Shown: positions 16,923-25,257, counted from the stretch's first letter. The stretch is 36,786 nt of DNA from Bacteroidota bacterium (GCA_021324735.1 JAJPIO010000011.1:86612-123397); one strand, 5' to 3'. Made by a program: numbers and translations. Notes: generated by a model not told the origin, from the letters alone.

Positions 16923-19160
16923 ATGGGTCGCCTCTCACTTAACCTGGTAGCTGGTCCGTGGTGGCTGTGCCTACTCATACTCTTAGCAAGCGTTGGTATC
17001 GCGATCTGGTCGTATCGTAACACGATCCCACGTACAACGCCCGGCAAACGAAATACGCTGATCGTTCTCCGATCGCTGGGTTTGGCTGCCCTGCTATTCG
17101 CGATCTTTCAACCGATCCTAAGCTCGACAACAAGCGAAAAAGTAACGCCTTCGCTTGCTCTCGTCCTGGATAACTCGCAGTCGATGGCGTTGCCAGAGCG
17201 AGGACATGCTCTCGCGCCGGGAGCAGTAACGCGCCGTGATGTAATGTTGCGAAGCGTACACGATGTCATTCCGCAGGCGATAATCGGCGACGAGAAGCAA
17301 GTTAGCTTATATACCGTCGGCGATCAAACTCGACCGTTCCCCAATCATACATCGGTCGATAGCATTCAGGCAACGACAGGGGCAACCGATCTTTCCAGTA
17401 TCTTCCGTACGATCCGTGATGCGCGAAAGACGGCAAACACCGAAGCGATCGTGCTGTATACTGACGGCGCGTTTACTGCCGGTGAAAATCCTGTCTTTCC
17501 GGCGCAAGATCTTGGTGTACCGGTATACGCAGTCGGTCTGGGCGATTCTACGGAGCCTCGGGATGTCGCATTGACCGAGCTTTTTACGAATGAAGTCGCT
17601 ACGGTCGGAGCCGCTCAGCCTGTTGATATTACACTTCACTATGGAGGCATTAAGCCGGGAGAACATGTGACCGTCGAGCTATTCGAGGAGTCACAAAAGA
17701 TCGGAGAAAAAACGATCGAGCTTTCTCGGCCCATGGGCGATGAAGCCGTTAGCTTTCAATATACGCCGCAATCTGAAGGTACAAAGAAGCTAACGGCGAG
17801 GCTCTCTGCCCTTTCCGGCGAAGCAACGGATAAGAATAACCTTCGTATTACGTATGTCAAGGTTTTAAAAAATAAATTTCACGTCGTTCTTTTTGCCGGA
17901 GCACCGTCGAGCGATGTTGGTTTTTTACGGCAGTTCTTTTCCGAGAACCCAACACTCTCTCTTTCGACGTACATTCAAAAGCAGGGACCTGAATTTTATG
18001 AAGGTACCCCAACCCGCGATAAATTAGGTCAGGTCGATCTGGTGGTACTCGCCGGTTTTCCGATCGCATCGAGTTCGGAAGAATCGATCGCACTCGTTCG
18101 AGAGCTACTCATGCGCGAAAACCGGTCGCTGCTTTTTATTCCGTCGCATCAATTGGACCTTGGGAAGCTGGCGGAGCTTGGCGATGCATTGCCCATTCGA
18201 ACAAATGCACGTATGGCATCGCCGAATGAGTATAAAGCCGGCTTTGCGATCAATCCGGCAAATGCAGAAAGTCCCATCTTTCATGTGCCGGCAGGAATGT
18301 CGAAGAACACATGGGAAGGACTCCCACCGCTCTATAAGACCGAAACCCATTTCGATGCTCGCCCCGAAAGTCAAATACTCGCCTGGGCAACACTTCAAGG
18401 GACGACGATGCCAGAACCTATGCTGGTAGCACGTTCGATCGCGAATGCACGGCAGCTCGCGCTTACTGGCTATGGCATTTGGCAATGGAAGCTCACTGCC
18501 TTTGGAAGAGAAAAATCGTATGAGGGTAAAGGGGATACCTCGATCAGCGCTCTCGATCTCTTCCTTGCCAACTCCATGCGATGGCTTACGACGCAGGAAG
18601 AGAACAAGCGTGTCCGCATCGAGCCCAGCCGGCGCGTTTATCAGGCTGGCGAGCGTATCGACTTTCTTGGTCAGGTTTATGATGAAAGCATGACGCCGGT
18701 CGAGCATGCGGAGGTAAGCGTGCATATTACTGGGCCGCAAAATTTTCGACCGATCGATCTTACTCTTGAAGCGACTGGCAATGGCCGGTACAGCGTAGCC
18801 ATCCCGCAAGGACTTCCGAAAGGCGATTACGAGTATAAAGGTACGGCCACCTCCGGTGGCAAACAACTGGGTACCGATGATGGGCGCTTTAACGTTGGCG
18901 ATTTCAACATTGAGCTTGCAGAGCCACGAATGAGAAGCGATATTCTTCGTGCGCTTGCCGAACGGACCGGCGGGAAGTTCTACACGCCTGAAACCGCAGC
19001 GAATCTACTCAGCGATATTTTACATAGTCCGCGGTTTCAACCCAAGGAGATCACGAATAAACATGACTATGAGGTGTGGAATAGCTGGCCGCTGCTCGTG
19101 CTTGCGATCGTCTTCTTTGGTGCCGAGTGGTTCATGCGGAAGCGGCTGGGAATGCTCTAA
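16923..19160 (+). CDS. VWA-domain inner-membrane protein
   Basis: 745 residues from ATG 16923; a TTG is the codon before it. Two N-terminal transmembrane helices (about 12-30 and 46-65) precede a von Willebrand A domain with an intact metal-dependent adhesion site: Asp83-Asn-Ser85-Gln-Ser87, Thr155 and Asp181 (YTDGAF). An Ig-like region follows, then a Rossmann-like segment (HVVLFAGAPSSDVGFLRQFF to DLVVLAGFPI) like the glutamine-amidotransferase-type domains found in such proteins, another Ig-like domain (RVYQAGERIDFLGQVYD), and a final helix (WPLLVLAIVFFGAEWFM) near the C-terminus. Proteins of this layout occur in Bacteroidota and Planctomycetota near BatA/MoxR systems, but no MoxR gene is here. 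Most of the protein should face the periplasm. Function unknown. Confidence 0.8.
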   Translation: MGRLSLNLVAGPWWLCLLILLASVGIAIWSYRNTIPRTTPGKRNTLIVLRSLGLAALLFAIFQPILSSTTSEKVTPSLALVLDNSQSMALPERGHALAPGAVTRRDVMLRSVHDVIPQAIIGDEKQVSLYTVGDQTRPFPNHTSVDSIQATTGATDLSSIFRTIRDARKTANTEAIVLYTDGAFTAGENPVFPAQDLGVPVYAVGLGDSTEPRDVALTELFTNEVATVGAAQPVDITLHYGGIKPGEHVTVELFEESQKIGEKTIELSRPMGDEAVSFQYTPQSEGTKKLTARLSALSGEATDKNNLRITYVKVLKNKFHVVLFAGAPSSDVGFLRQFFSENPTLSLSTYIQKQGPEFYEGTPTRDKLGQVDLVVLAGFPIASSSEESIALVRELLMRENRSLLFIPSHQLDLGKLAELGDALPIRTNARMASPNEYKAGFAINPANAESPIFHVPAGMSKNTWEGLPPLYKTETHFDARPESQILAWATLQGTTMPEPMLVARSIANARQLALTGYGIWQWKLTAFGREKSYEGKGDTSISALDLFLANSMRWLTTQEENKRVRIEPSRRVYQAGERIDFLGQVYDESMTPVEHAEVSVHITGPQNFRPIDLTLEATGNGRYSVAIPQGLPKGDYEYKGTATSGGKQLGTDDGRFNVGDFNIELAEPRMRSDILRALAERTGGKFYTPETAANLLSDILHSPRFQPKEITNKHDYEVWNSWPLLVLAIVFFGAEWFMRKRLGML

Positions 19161-19181
19161 TAATTAGCGATTAGCAAGAAC

Positions 19182-19246
19182 AATTAATAGAGGTGGGACA
19201 AGGCACTAATATCCTCTATTAATTATTAATTTTCTTAATTATTAAT
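19182..19246. promoter_or_regulatory. 12-bp inverted repeat followed by 12-bp direct repeats upstream of the outer-membrane-protein gene
   Basis: AATTAATAGAGG (19182-19193) is repeated exactly inverted as CCTCTATTAATT (19213-19224) around a 19-bp spacer. Overlapping its right end, TTAATTATTAAT occurs twice as direct copies (19219-19230 and 19235-19246), 16 bp apart. The set fills the 97-bp gap between the VWA gene and the next start codon (19258). It could be a terminator, an operator or both; no T-run directly follows the hairpin. Confidence 0.5.
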
Positions 19247-19257
19247 CGGCCCCGAGT

Positions 19258-19977
19258 ATGCGCAAAAGCCTTCTCGTACTCTCCTTCCTGGTTATCGCGA
19301 TGCGTGTCACGGCAGCTCCCCTCGATTCCGTTCGTGATGGTTATCGCCATTTTATCATGCCGACCGGCAAACCGATCGAGGGTGGATATTTCGGGTTCTG
19401 GGAATTAGCATTTATGCAGGCGGGATACGGCTTTGGAGATGTACTCTCCCTTAGCGGGGGATTTACTGTCATGCCGACCGTTGCATTTCGCTCTCAATTC
19501 GGATTCCTTCAAAGCAAAATAACACTGTACGACGATCAGGGGCTTTCGCTAGCCGGAGGACTCAATTTCCTTCGCCTGACCAGTGATAATACATTGTGGC
19601 ATCTCTTCGGCTCACTTACCTATGAAACGCCGACCCAATCGCGCTTTACTGGTCTTATCTTTTACAAGATCGCTTCTTCTACTCCCAACGGGGGAGACGA
19701 TCCGCTCATAACAGTGAATGTTGTGCCTTACGGCCAATTTACATTCCTCTATACCGGTGGTCTGGGAGCTGGCGTCGGATTCGATACCCCTCTTTTAGGT
19801 AATGACAATGTTCGGTTCGTCGCCGAAGCATGGGACCACGATGTAGCGGGCGGCGTGAAGCTTGGCGTTATCGGCGCCTTTCGTGTCGAGAGCAGCAATT
19901 TTTCGTCCGATTTCGGATTTATGTATTTCACTCTTCCAATGCTGGCACCAGTAGCAAATTTTGTGTGGCGCTTTTAA
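19258..19977 (+). CDS. Predicted outer-membrane beta-barrel-like protein
   Basis: 239 residues with a signal peptide (MRKSLLVLSFLVIAMRVTAA) and then Gly/Phe/Tyr-rich alternating strands throughout, ending in an aromatic VWRF, the usual mark of an outer-membrane barrel recognised by BamA. Length suggests 8-12 strands. I recognise no family; similar proteins are generally annotated as hypothetical. The gene is preceded by an elaborate repeat set (19182-19246), so expression may be controlled separately from the VWA gene. It converges on ptsI with a 45-bp gap. Confidence 0.72.
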   Translation: MRKSLLVLSFLVIAMRVTAAPLDSVRDGYRHFIMPTGKPIEGGYFGFWELAFMQAGYGFGDVLSLSGGFTVMPTVAFRSQFGFLQSKITLYDDQGLSLAGGLNFLRLTSDNTLWHLFGSLTYETPTQSRFTGLIFYKIASSTPNGGDDPLITVNVVPYGQFTFLYTGGLGAGVGFDTPLLGNDNVRFVAEAWDHDVAGGVKLGVIGAFRVESSNFSSDFGFMYFTLPMLAPVANFVWRF

Positions 19978-20022
19978 CCGTTCGAGATAAAACGCATATA
20001 ACCTCAAGCACTCCTCGTCCGG

Positions 20023-21891
20023 TTACCGTTTGATCAGTCTCGCTCCAAATCCGGACCGCAAGGTGGTTTCGCTGAAGGGATCGATGAGTTGTCGTGCAGA
20101 GAGGAATTCCAGAATTTGCCGCTTAACGTCTTCTGGAGAAAAGGAATTGGAAAGAATGCGCTTCGCGAGATCTTTACATTCTTGATAATTAAGCAGCTTT
20201 ATTCGTGCAGCTAATGCCCGCAAAGCCGACGGTGCAACCGAGATCTCTTCGATCCCCATGCCCACCAATAAAGGAGTTGCTAATGGATAACTTCCTAACT
20301 CGCCGCATATCGAGACCGGCTTTCCACCGTTGCGTCCCGCTTCAGCAGTCATCAGAATGAGTTTTAACACCGCTGGATGCAGCTCCTGGTAGAGCGTGGA
20401 AATTAGATCGTTGCCACGATCGACCGCAAGTGTATATTGCGTGAGGTCATTCGAACCGATCGAAAAGTAATCGACCATAGGCACGAACGACGCGGCCATG
20501 ATCGCTGCGCTCGGCACTTCGATCATAATTCCGACTGGCAACTTCTCATCGAACGCTTCCCCGGTCGATCGAAGCGATTCTTTTGCCTCACTCAAAAAAG
20601 CAAGTGCTCGGCTCAGCTCATCCACATTCGTGACCATTGGGAACATCAGTCGAACATTGTTACGAGCAGATGCGCGAAGGATCGCGCGAAGTTGTGCCAA
20701 AAAAAGATCGGGTTCGTCGAGCGAGATGCGAAGCCCACGCCAACCGAGAAAAGGATTATCTTCCCGGTAGGATCCACTTAGTACTTTATCACCACCAACG
20801 TCAAACGTACGAAGCGTCACTGGAGCAGGATAAAAGCGCTCTGCAAGATCACGATAGAGTGAGGTCTGATCTTCCTCGGTCGGGAAATCATCATGAAGCA
20901 AGAGGAAATGCTCGGTACGAACGAGACCAAGCCCAAGACGTTTGCCTCCGCCCGAAGCAGCCGTGGAATCTGACAATCGCTCCGCTTCAACGATCGCGAC
21001 CTCACTGCCAAATTCCAGATTCATCAGCAGTTTAATGGGATGACCATCTTCTGTACGCGAAGCCGGTGCATCCTCTTCCAAGAGGGGGCCAGTAAGATCG
21101 ACTCCACTGCCAAGTACATAGCTCTGTTCTTGTTCGTATCCTTTCAGTGTTTCGGCATCAGGAGAAACGATGAGTTCGCCTCGCTCACCATCGAGGATGA
21201 TAATATCGCCTGTCTCGATGTGTTCGGCGGCAGAATGCAGCGCCACAAGAGCTGGAAGCCCCAGTGAACGCGCAAGAATTGCAACGTGACTGGTAACGCC
21301 ACCTCCATCGATCGCAAAACCGAGCACGGATGAACGTGCGAACAGTATTGCATCGGCGGGCGTGATCATTTCGGCGACCAGAATCGATGGTACATCGATC
21401 TTCGAGAGCCACTTTTTCCGATCGAGCAAATAACGAAGCAACCGTTGCTTGATATCTTCAACATCATCCGCGCGTTCGCGCATCAGTGGATTATCGCCCG
21501 TCTCCAGCATGTGCTGATGGGCAGAGAATTCTATATCGACCGCATACGCAGCTGGTTTAAGATCATGCTTGATACGCTGTCGGATGGTGCTGAGAATAAA
21601 TTCGTCCGAGACCATCATCATCTGTGCCTCGAAGATGGAAGAGGCTGGCGTACCCACTTTTTGCTCCGCCACTCGGCGGACCTTCTCGATCTCCTGCCGA
21701 GCCTTTTGCACTGCCGTATCGAATCGTTCGATCTCATGCCCCACTTCATCCGGAGTCAGAGTGCGGTCTTCCGCATACAGGAGCGTCCGAAAGTATCGGT
21801 ATGCCGGACCAATAGCAATACCACGGCTCGCCGCGATCCCACTAAATCGCAGCGTTTCCTTCGGTTCTTTATTTTTTGGATGAACGATCAA
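20023..21891 (-). CDS. ptsI: Phosphoenolpyruvate-protein phosphotransferase (PTS enzyme I)
   Basis: Takes phosphate from phosphoenolpyruvate and passes it to the HPr encoded just upstream. 622 residues, somewhat longer than E. coli EI (575). The swivelling phospho-His domain contains GGGVTSHVAILARSLGLPALV with His202. The barrel domain shows LGLVRTEHFLLLHDDFPTEEDQ, GIMIEVPSAAIMA, SIGSNDLTQYTLAVDRGN and ICGELGSYPLATPLLVGMG with the catalytic Cys. The start is TTG 21891, 11 bp after the HPr stop; no in-frame ATG lies between, so coupled translation is likely. No N-terminal GAF domain, so it is not the nitrogen-type PtsP. No EII component is seen in this window. Confidence 0.95.
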   Translation of the reverse strand: MIVHPKNKEPKETLRFSGIAASRGIAIGPAYRYFRTLLYAEDRTLTPDEVGHEIERFDTAVQKARQEIEKVRRVAEQKVGTPASSIFEAQMMMVSDEFILSTIRQRIKHDLKPAAYAVDIEFSAHQHMLETGDNPLMRERADDVEDIKQRLLRYLLDRKKWLSKIDVPSILVAEMITPADAILFARSSVLGFAIDGGGVTSHVAILARSLGLPALVALHSAAEHIETGDIIILDGERGELIVSPDAETLKGYEQEQSYVLGSGVDLTGPLLEEDAPASRTEDGHPIKLLMNLEFGSEVAIVEAERLSDSTAASGGGKRLGLGLVRTEHFLLLHDDFPTEEDQTSLYRDLAERFYPAPVTLRTFDVGGDKVLSGSYREDNPFLGWRGLRISLDEPDLFLAQLRAILRASARNNVRLMFPMVTNVDELSRALAFLSEAKESLRSTGEAFDEKLPVGIMIEVPSAAIMAASFVPMVDYFSIGSNDLTQYTLAVDRGNDLISTLYQELHPAVLKLILMTAEAGRNGGKPVSICGELGSYPLATPLLVGMGIEEISVAPSALRALAARIKLLNYQECKDLAKRILSNSFSPEDVKRQILEFLSARQLIDPFSETTLRSGFGARLIKR

Positions 21892-21902
21892 GCGTAATGG
21901 GA

Positions 21903-22172
21903 TTAGATCTCTTCCTCAAATCCTTTTTCGAAATATTCGACCATCTCTTTCATCGCCTGCTCTTCGTCGGGGCCGTCGAATTCTAATTCGATGGGTGTGC
22001 CCTGAGCTGCTGCAAGCGTCATTACACCAATGATCGACTTGCCATTAATACGGAAGCCCTCTTTAATAATATAGAACTCCGATTGAAACTTGCTGGCAAG
22101 TTTAACAATAGCCGCAGCTGGCCGCGTATGCAAGCCCGCACGGTTCTTTATGGTCACGGTCCGATGGATCAC
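21903..22172 (-). CDS. ptsH: HPr phosphocarrier protein
   Basis: Small phosphocarrier of the PTS, 89 residues starting at GTG 22172. The active site is GLHTRPAA with the phospho-acceptor His15. The regulatory site NGKSIIGVMTLAA carries Ser46, the residue used by HPr kinase in organisms that have it. Like E. coli HPr in length, with an acidic C-terminal helix (EYFEKGFEEEI). It is first of the ptsH-ptsI pair and lies 78 bp downstream of the polyprenyl synthase gene on the same strand. Confidence 0.96.
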   Translation of the reverse strand: MIHRTVTIKNRAGLHTRPAAAIVKLASKFQSEFYIIKEGFRINGKSIIGVMTLAAAQGTPIELEFDGPDEEQAMKEMVEYFEKGFEEEI

Positions 22173-22250
22173 CTGGAATCGGCTGGCTCGAATACTAACA
22201 CACTACTATAACCCCAAAAATGCAGAAAAAAGTGAGCGGCTGCACCACGA

Positions 22251-23240
22251 TCAAATGGCTCGTCCCAAAAGCCACTGACCGAATGCCCGCAAATTGTCGC
22301 GCTGTGCGCCCGAGCGAACGTTCAACAGATGAGCTTCAGCGTCGTCTGTATACCGTTCTGCAATGGTGCGTGCTTCATTTAACACTCCCATTCGTTCAAA
22401 TAACGCGCGAATCGGCCTAATGTTATCTTCACTCGCTTTACGATCTCTCAGTCTGTCGAGCAAAATACGATCGCTCTCACCGCACGCGTTATATTTCTCC
22501 ATTGCCAAAACGAAGAGTATCGTTCTCTTGCCTTCCAGTACATCACCACCGATCGTTTTGCCAAATTTTTCGTCCCCGGTAAGATCCAGTATATCATCCT
22601 GAATTTGAAATGCAAGACCAATATTACGAGCGAAAAGGCGTATGGCTTCAAGGTCGTGAATAGGGCCGTCAAGTGCACCCAACACGGCTGCCAGTTCGAA
22701 CATACGCGACGTTTTTAGTTCGATCATAGCAATATATTCCTTTTGCGAGAGCGAACTTCTTACCTCATATTCTTTATCGAGCGCCTGCCCATCGCATACT
22801 GCCTGAAAGCCTTTCGCAAATTCTTCGAGCTTTTGCTGTATTGCCTGTGAACCGGATTCTGCCAATGCTTTTACTGCTAACGCGACAATCACATCCCCGG
22901 AAAGGATAGCAGCGTCACGCCCATATTGAACGTGCACGGTTGGTATTCCCCGCCTGGTGGCCGCATTATCCATAATGTCATCATGGACGAGCGTGAACGT
23001 GTGCAATAGCTCAACTGCGGCGGCACTTCCTAACCAGGATAAATCCCTTTCTTCTACACCTGCACAGAGCGCCGTAAGGATGGGACGTAATCGCTTACCT
23101 CCGCTTTTAATGCAGGTGCGAACGGGGTCGTATAAGCTTTCCGGCTCTTCCGGAATAGAACGCTCCAGATAGCTTTCGAAAGCGGCACGAAATGGATCAG
23201 GGTTCAATATCGTGATTTGAAAAGTAAGAAGCGATGCCAA
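22251..23240 (-). CDS. Polyprenyl diphosphate synthase, short-chain type
   Basis: Condenses isopentenyl diphosphate with allylic diphosphates. 329 residues. The start is TTG 23240: an in-frame stop lies two codons upstream, and GGAG sits 6 bases before the TTG. Substrate binding GGKRLRP (48-54), first Asp-rich motif DDIMD (87-91), second motif QDDILDLTGDEKFGKTIGGD (from 214), and the KT pair near 176 are all intact. Phe82, five residues before the first motif, with no two-residue insertion inside that motif, is the pattern known for geranylgeranyl (C20) synthases rather than octaprenyl enzymes. Chain length is therefore a guess. It shares strand with ptsH-ptsI. Confidence 0.93.
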   Translation of the reverse strand: MASLLTFQITILNPDPFRAAFESYLERSIPEEPESLYDPVRTCIKSGGKRLRPILTALCAGVEERDLSWLGSAAAVELLHTFTLVHDDIMDNAATRRGIPTVHVQYGRDAAILSGDVIVALAVKALAESGSQAIQQKLEEFAKGFQAVCDGQALDKEYEVRSSLSQKEYIAMIELKTSRMFELAAVLGALDGPIHDLEAIRLFARNIGLAFQIQDDILDLTGDEKFGKTIGGDVLEGKRTILFVLAMEKYNACGESDRILLDRLRDRKASEDNIRPIRALFERMGVLNEARTIAERYTDDAEAHLLNVRSGAQRDNLRAFGQWLLGRAI

Positions 23241-23587
23241 CGCTTACTCCATTTAAAAAATCCTACGCAACTTTAGTTAGGTTTTCATTAGAAGTCTGCT
23301 TTTCAGATGAGGAGCGCAAAAAATGGTTAATATTGTATAAACTGCGTCGTCTGTCATCATCCATTGGCGGAAGCCTTCCTGAAAGGCCGCCGTCAAAAAC
23401 TGACAACTACGAGCAATTTAGAGAACTTCCCTAAGTGCTCTAAATCGCTTAAAACCGGCTTTATGGTCATCTATGCTTCATTGAGCATAGATGTTGCATC
23501 ATTCATAAACAGACGAAAGCTGGCAATTAGAAACAATACTTTCACCCTTATCCGATTGCCGCTCTCGCCTACGAACATTAATTAGGT
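23241..23587. other. Non-coding region upstream of polyprenyl synthase and response regulator
   Basis: A 347-bp divergent intergenic region with no convincing gene. It holds two clear hairpins. One at 23366-23391 has GGCG and GCCTT pairing with AAGGC and CGCC around CCTGA, with a three-base bulge, and is followed by GTCA/TGAC flanking an A-tract. The other is the 10-bp perfect inverted repeat at 23468-23493. A small RNA or a structured leader of the response-regulator mRNA is possible; neither can be settled here. Confidence 0.4.
23468..23493. promoter_or_regulatory. 10-bp perfect inverted repeat, about 95 bp upstream of the response-regulator gene
   Basis: CATCTATGCT and AGCATAGATG form a perfect 10-bp repeat around TCATTG. 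No T-run follows. Position and symmetry suit a dimeric DNA-binding protein or an mRNA hairpin. Confidence 0.5.
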
Positions 23588-24280
23588 ATGCGCATACTCG
23601 TAATTGAGGATGAAAAAAAGGTAGCTCGATTTCTCGAACAAGGTCTCCGAGAAGAGAAATACGATGTTGACGTCGCATTGGACGGCGAAGAAGGACTCCA
23701 GCGAGCGCTCAACGAAGCTTACGACCTCATCATCACTGACATTATGATGCCCAAAAAATCGGGCATCGAGGTAATCAAAGAAATTCGTGCAGCCAAGCGT
23801 AATGTGCCGATCCTATGCCTGACCGCCAAAACCGAGATCGGAGAAAAGGTCGAGGGACTCGATGCCGGCGCAGATGATTACCTCACAAAACCGTTTTTAT
23901 TCGAAGAGCTTTCTGCTCGCGTACGATCGCTGTTACGCCGTTCCGATATTGAAAAGAAAACACAACTTCTTTCTCGAGATCTTGTGCTGGACACGGTCAC
24001 ACACACCGCTCGCCGCAAGAAAGCTGGCACGGATGAAGACCAGCATATTCCTCTTACTGTAAAAGAGTATGAATTGCTGGAGTACCTAATGAGAAATAAG
24101 GGCCGGATTCTTTCTCGTGCCGTAATAACACAACATGTCTGGGGATACTCGTTCACGATGGGCTCCAATGTGATCGATGTGTACATTAAGCGCCTACGTG
24201 AAAAGATCGATGCCGGCCGAGATGAAAAGGATCGCCTGATTATATCAGAGCGTGGCGTCGGGTACGGAATAAGGACCTAA
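23588..24280 (+). CDS. OmpR/PhoB-family response regulator (CusR-like)
   Basis: DNA-binding transcription regulator, 230 residues. The receiver domain (1-120) has the acidic pocket Glu7-Asp8, phospho-acceptor Asp51 (ITDIMMP), Thr79 and Lys101 (LTKPF). The C-terminal winged helix (about 130-230) shows LTVKEYELLEYLMRNKGRILSRAVITQHVWG and NVIDVYIKRLREKID. Closest in character to CusR/CopR/MprA regulators. No kinase gene is adjacent; the only one in the window, at 28609-30234 on the other strand, is a heavy-metal-type sensor of the class that usually pairs with such regulators. The gene is followed by an intrinsic terminator, so it is transcribed alone or as the last gene. Confidence 0.95.
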   Translation: MRILVIEDEKKVARFLEQGLREEKYDVDVALDGEEGLQRALNEAYDLIITDIMMPKKSGIEVIKEIRAAKRNVPILCLTAKTEIGEKVEGLDAGADDYLTKPFLFEELSARVRSLLRRSDIEKKTQLLSRDLVLDTVTHTARRKKAGTDEDQHIPLTVKEYELLEYLMRNKGRILSRAVITQHVWGYSFTMGSNVIDVYIKRLREKIDAGRDEKDRLIISERGVGYGIRT

Positions 24281-24304
24281 CTTTACAAACTTAAGAGCAT
24301 TTTT

Positions 24305-24331
24305 AAAGGCTGCGGTTGCAGCCTTTTTTAT
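24305..24331 (+). terminator. Intrinsic terminator after response regulator
   Basis: AAAGGCTGC (24305-24313) pairs perfectly with GCAGCCTTT (24318-24326) around GGTT, and the 3' arm runs into a run of T (24324-24329). It lies 25 bp after the response-regulator stop. Confidence 0.92.
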
Positions 24332-24414
24332 TCTTATTTCTTAGTCAGGCAAAGCATTTCAAGTCTTTGAAAAAGGCGCGAATGGGATGATCTTCGCTCT
24401 GTTTCCCCCGCATT

Positions 24415-24615
24415 ATGGGAATAGCACGAGAAGTTCTTTTTTTTCTGCTGGTATTTGCGGCAGGACTGCTGATAGCCGTTTTCGTCGGTATCATCTACAT
24501 GACAAAAGTATGGGAGAAAGCGGCGGCGCAGCTATTAGAGCGTCGAAAGAAACTGGATCGAAAGCTACCGGTCATTTTTGGACCTAAACGTATTGCCGGG
24601 ATTAAATCCGCTTAA
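24415..24615 (+). CDS. Small single-helix membrane protein
   Basis: 66 residues with one strong transmembrane helix (VLFFLLVFAAGLLIAVFVGIIY, about 7-28) followed by a basic, Lys/Arg-rich cytoplasmic tail (LLERRKKLDRKLP). The overlapping frame at 24387 has no such pattern. I know no family for it. It lies between the response-regulator terminator and the MNT-like gene, with 76 bp to the latter, and could be cotranscribed with it. Coding status rests on the coherent helix and tail. Confidence 0.6.
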   Translation: MGIAREVLFFLLVFAAGLLIAVFVGIIYMTKVWEKAAAQLLERRKKLDRKLPVIFGPKRIAGIKSA

Positions 24616-24691
24616 TTACGGAATGGTTATTGCTGATCTTTAGGGTCTATCCCCATTTGTTTTCATCTGTTTCTATAATCTTGTTTTGTAC

Positions 24692-24970
24692 ATGCATACA
24701 TTCGAGCTGTCACGCGAACATATTGAAGAGTTTTGCCGCCGTTGGAGAGTTGCCGAACTGTCGATCGACCGAAGCAATACTCCGGAACAGTCCCAAAATA
24801 TTGAAATGAGCGTGCGTTTCGATACCGAAGCGGAATGGTCCCTCGTGGACCGGATACGAATGCAATCCGAGTTACAACGGTTGTCGGGCCGGTCTGTTCG
24901 GTTACATCACCGTCGGGGAGTACAAAACTTCAAGCGCCGGCCTGCCATGCGCGTACTATTCGACGCATAA
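24692..24970 (+). CDS. MNT/nucleotidyltransferase-like protein with catalytic residues lost
   Basis: 92 residues from ATG 24692; a TTG two codons upstream is unlikely. The frame of the protein follows the minimal nucleotidyltransferase (MNT) antitoxin-type family: an N-terminal EEFCRRWRVAEL, then a core, then FDTEAEWSLVDRIRMQSELQRLSGRSV and a basic C-terminal helix. The chemistry is gone: the Gly-Ser of the usual FGS motif is Arg27-Ser28, the Asp-x-Asp pair is Asn36-Ile-Glu38, and the third Asp (normally VDLV) is Arg70 in VRLH. It is therefore probably not an enzyme but a binding or scaffold protein. No HEPN partner gene is adjacent. A TATAAT (24674-24679) is 12 bp before the ATG. Family assignment is from memory of the pattern, not a search. 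Confidence 0.68.
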   Translation: MHTFELSREHIEEFCRRWRVAELSIDRSNTPEQSQNIEMSVRFDTEAEWSLVDRIRMQSELQRLSGRSVRLHHRRGVQNFKRRPAMRVLFDA

Positions 24971-25004
24971 AAAACGCATTATATACTTAGAATTCGGCGT
25001 TTTT
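24970..25004. terminator. AT-rich stem after MNT-like gene, possible terminator
   Basis: AAAAACGC (24970-24977) pairs with GCGTTTTT (24997-25004) across a 19-base loop, starting at the last base of the stop codon. The T-run is within the 3' arm. A weak but well-placed terminator. Confidence 0.5.
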
Positions 25005-25039
25005 AAGAACTTCTACCACCGATAGGAACCGCATAAAAA

Positions 25040-25087
25040 ACACTGCGGCCTCACTGGATTGCTCCAATGAGGCCAACAGTGTCTTTT
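25040..25087 (-). terminator. Long hairpin with T-run on the minus strand
   Basis: ACACTG pairs with CAGTGT, GGCCTCA with TGAGGCC, and TGGA with TCCA around TTGC: 17 pairs with two small mismatched points. On the minus strand the hairpin is followed by six Ts; on the plus strand by CTTTTCTC. It lies between the convergent MNT-like and 25258-25629 genes, so it can stop transcription from both sides, more strongly on the minus strand. Confidence 0.85.
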
Positions 25088-25257
25088 CTCTCACCTTGAC
25101 TTTAGATACAAACGGCCTAAATGGAACCCGCCTACATCTATAAGTCTCACACTTTTTTTCTCTGATGCGTCTTTACAACTCCGGACCCTATGCCGAAGTT
25201 CCGAAGTATCAAATTACAATTTTTTAGCCAAAAGCCCTCTATTCTCTTCTAAGAACC

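Noticed and set aside
24387-24587. Alternative 66-codon frame overlapping the small membrane protein
   Set aside because: Its product lacks a coherent helix or domain, while the other frame gives a clean transmembrane helix with a basic tail.
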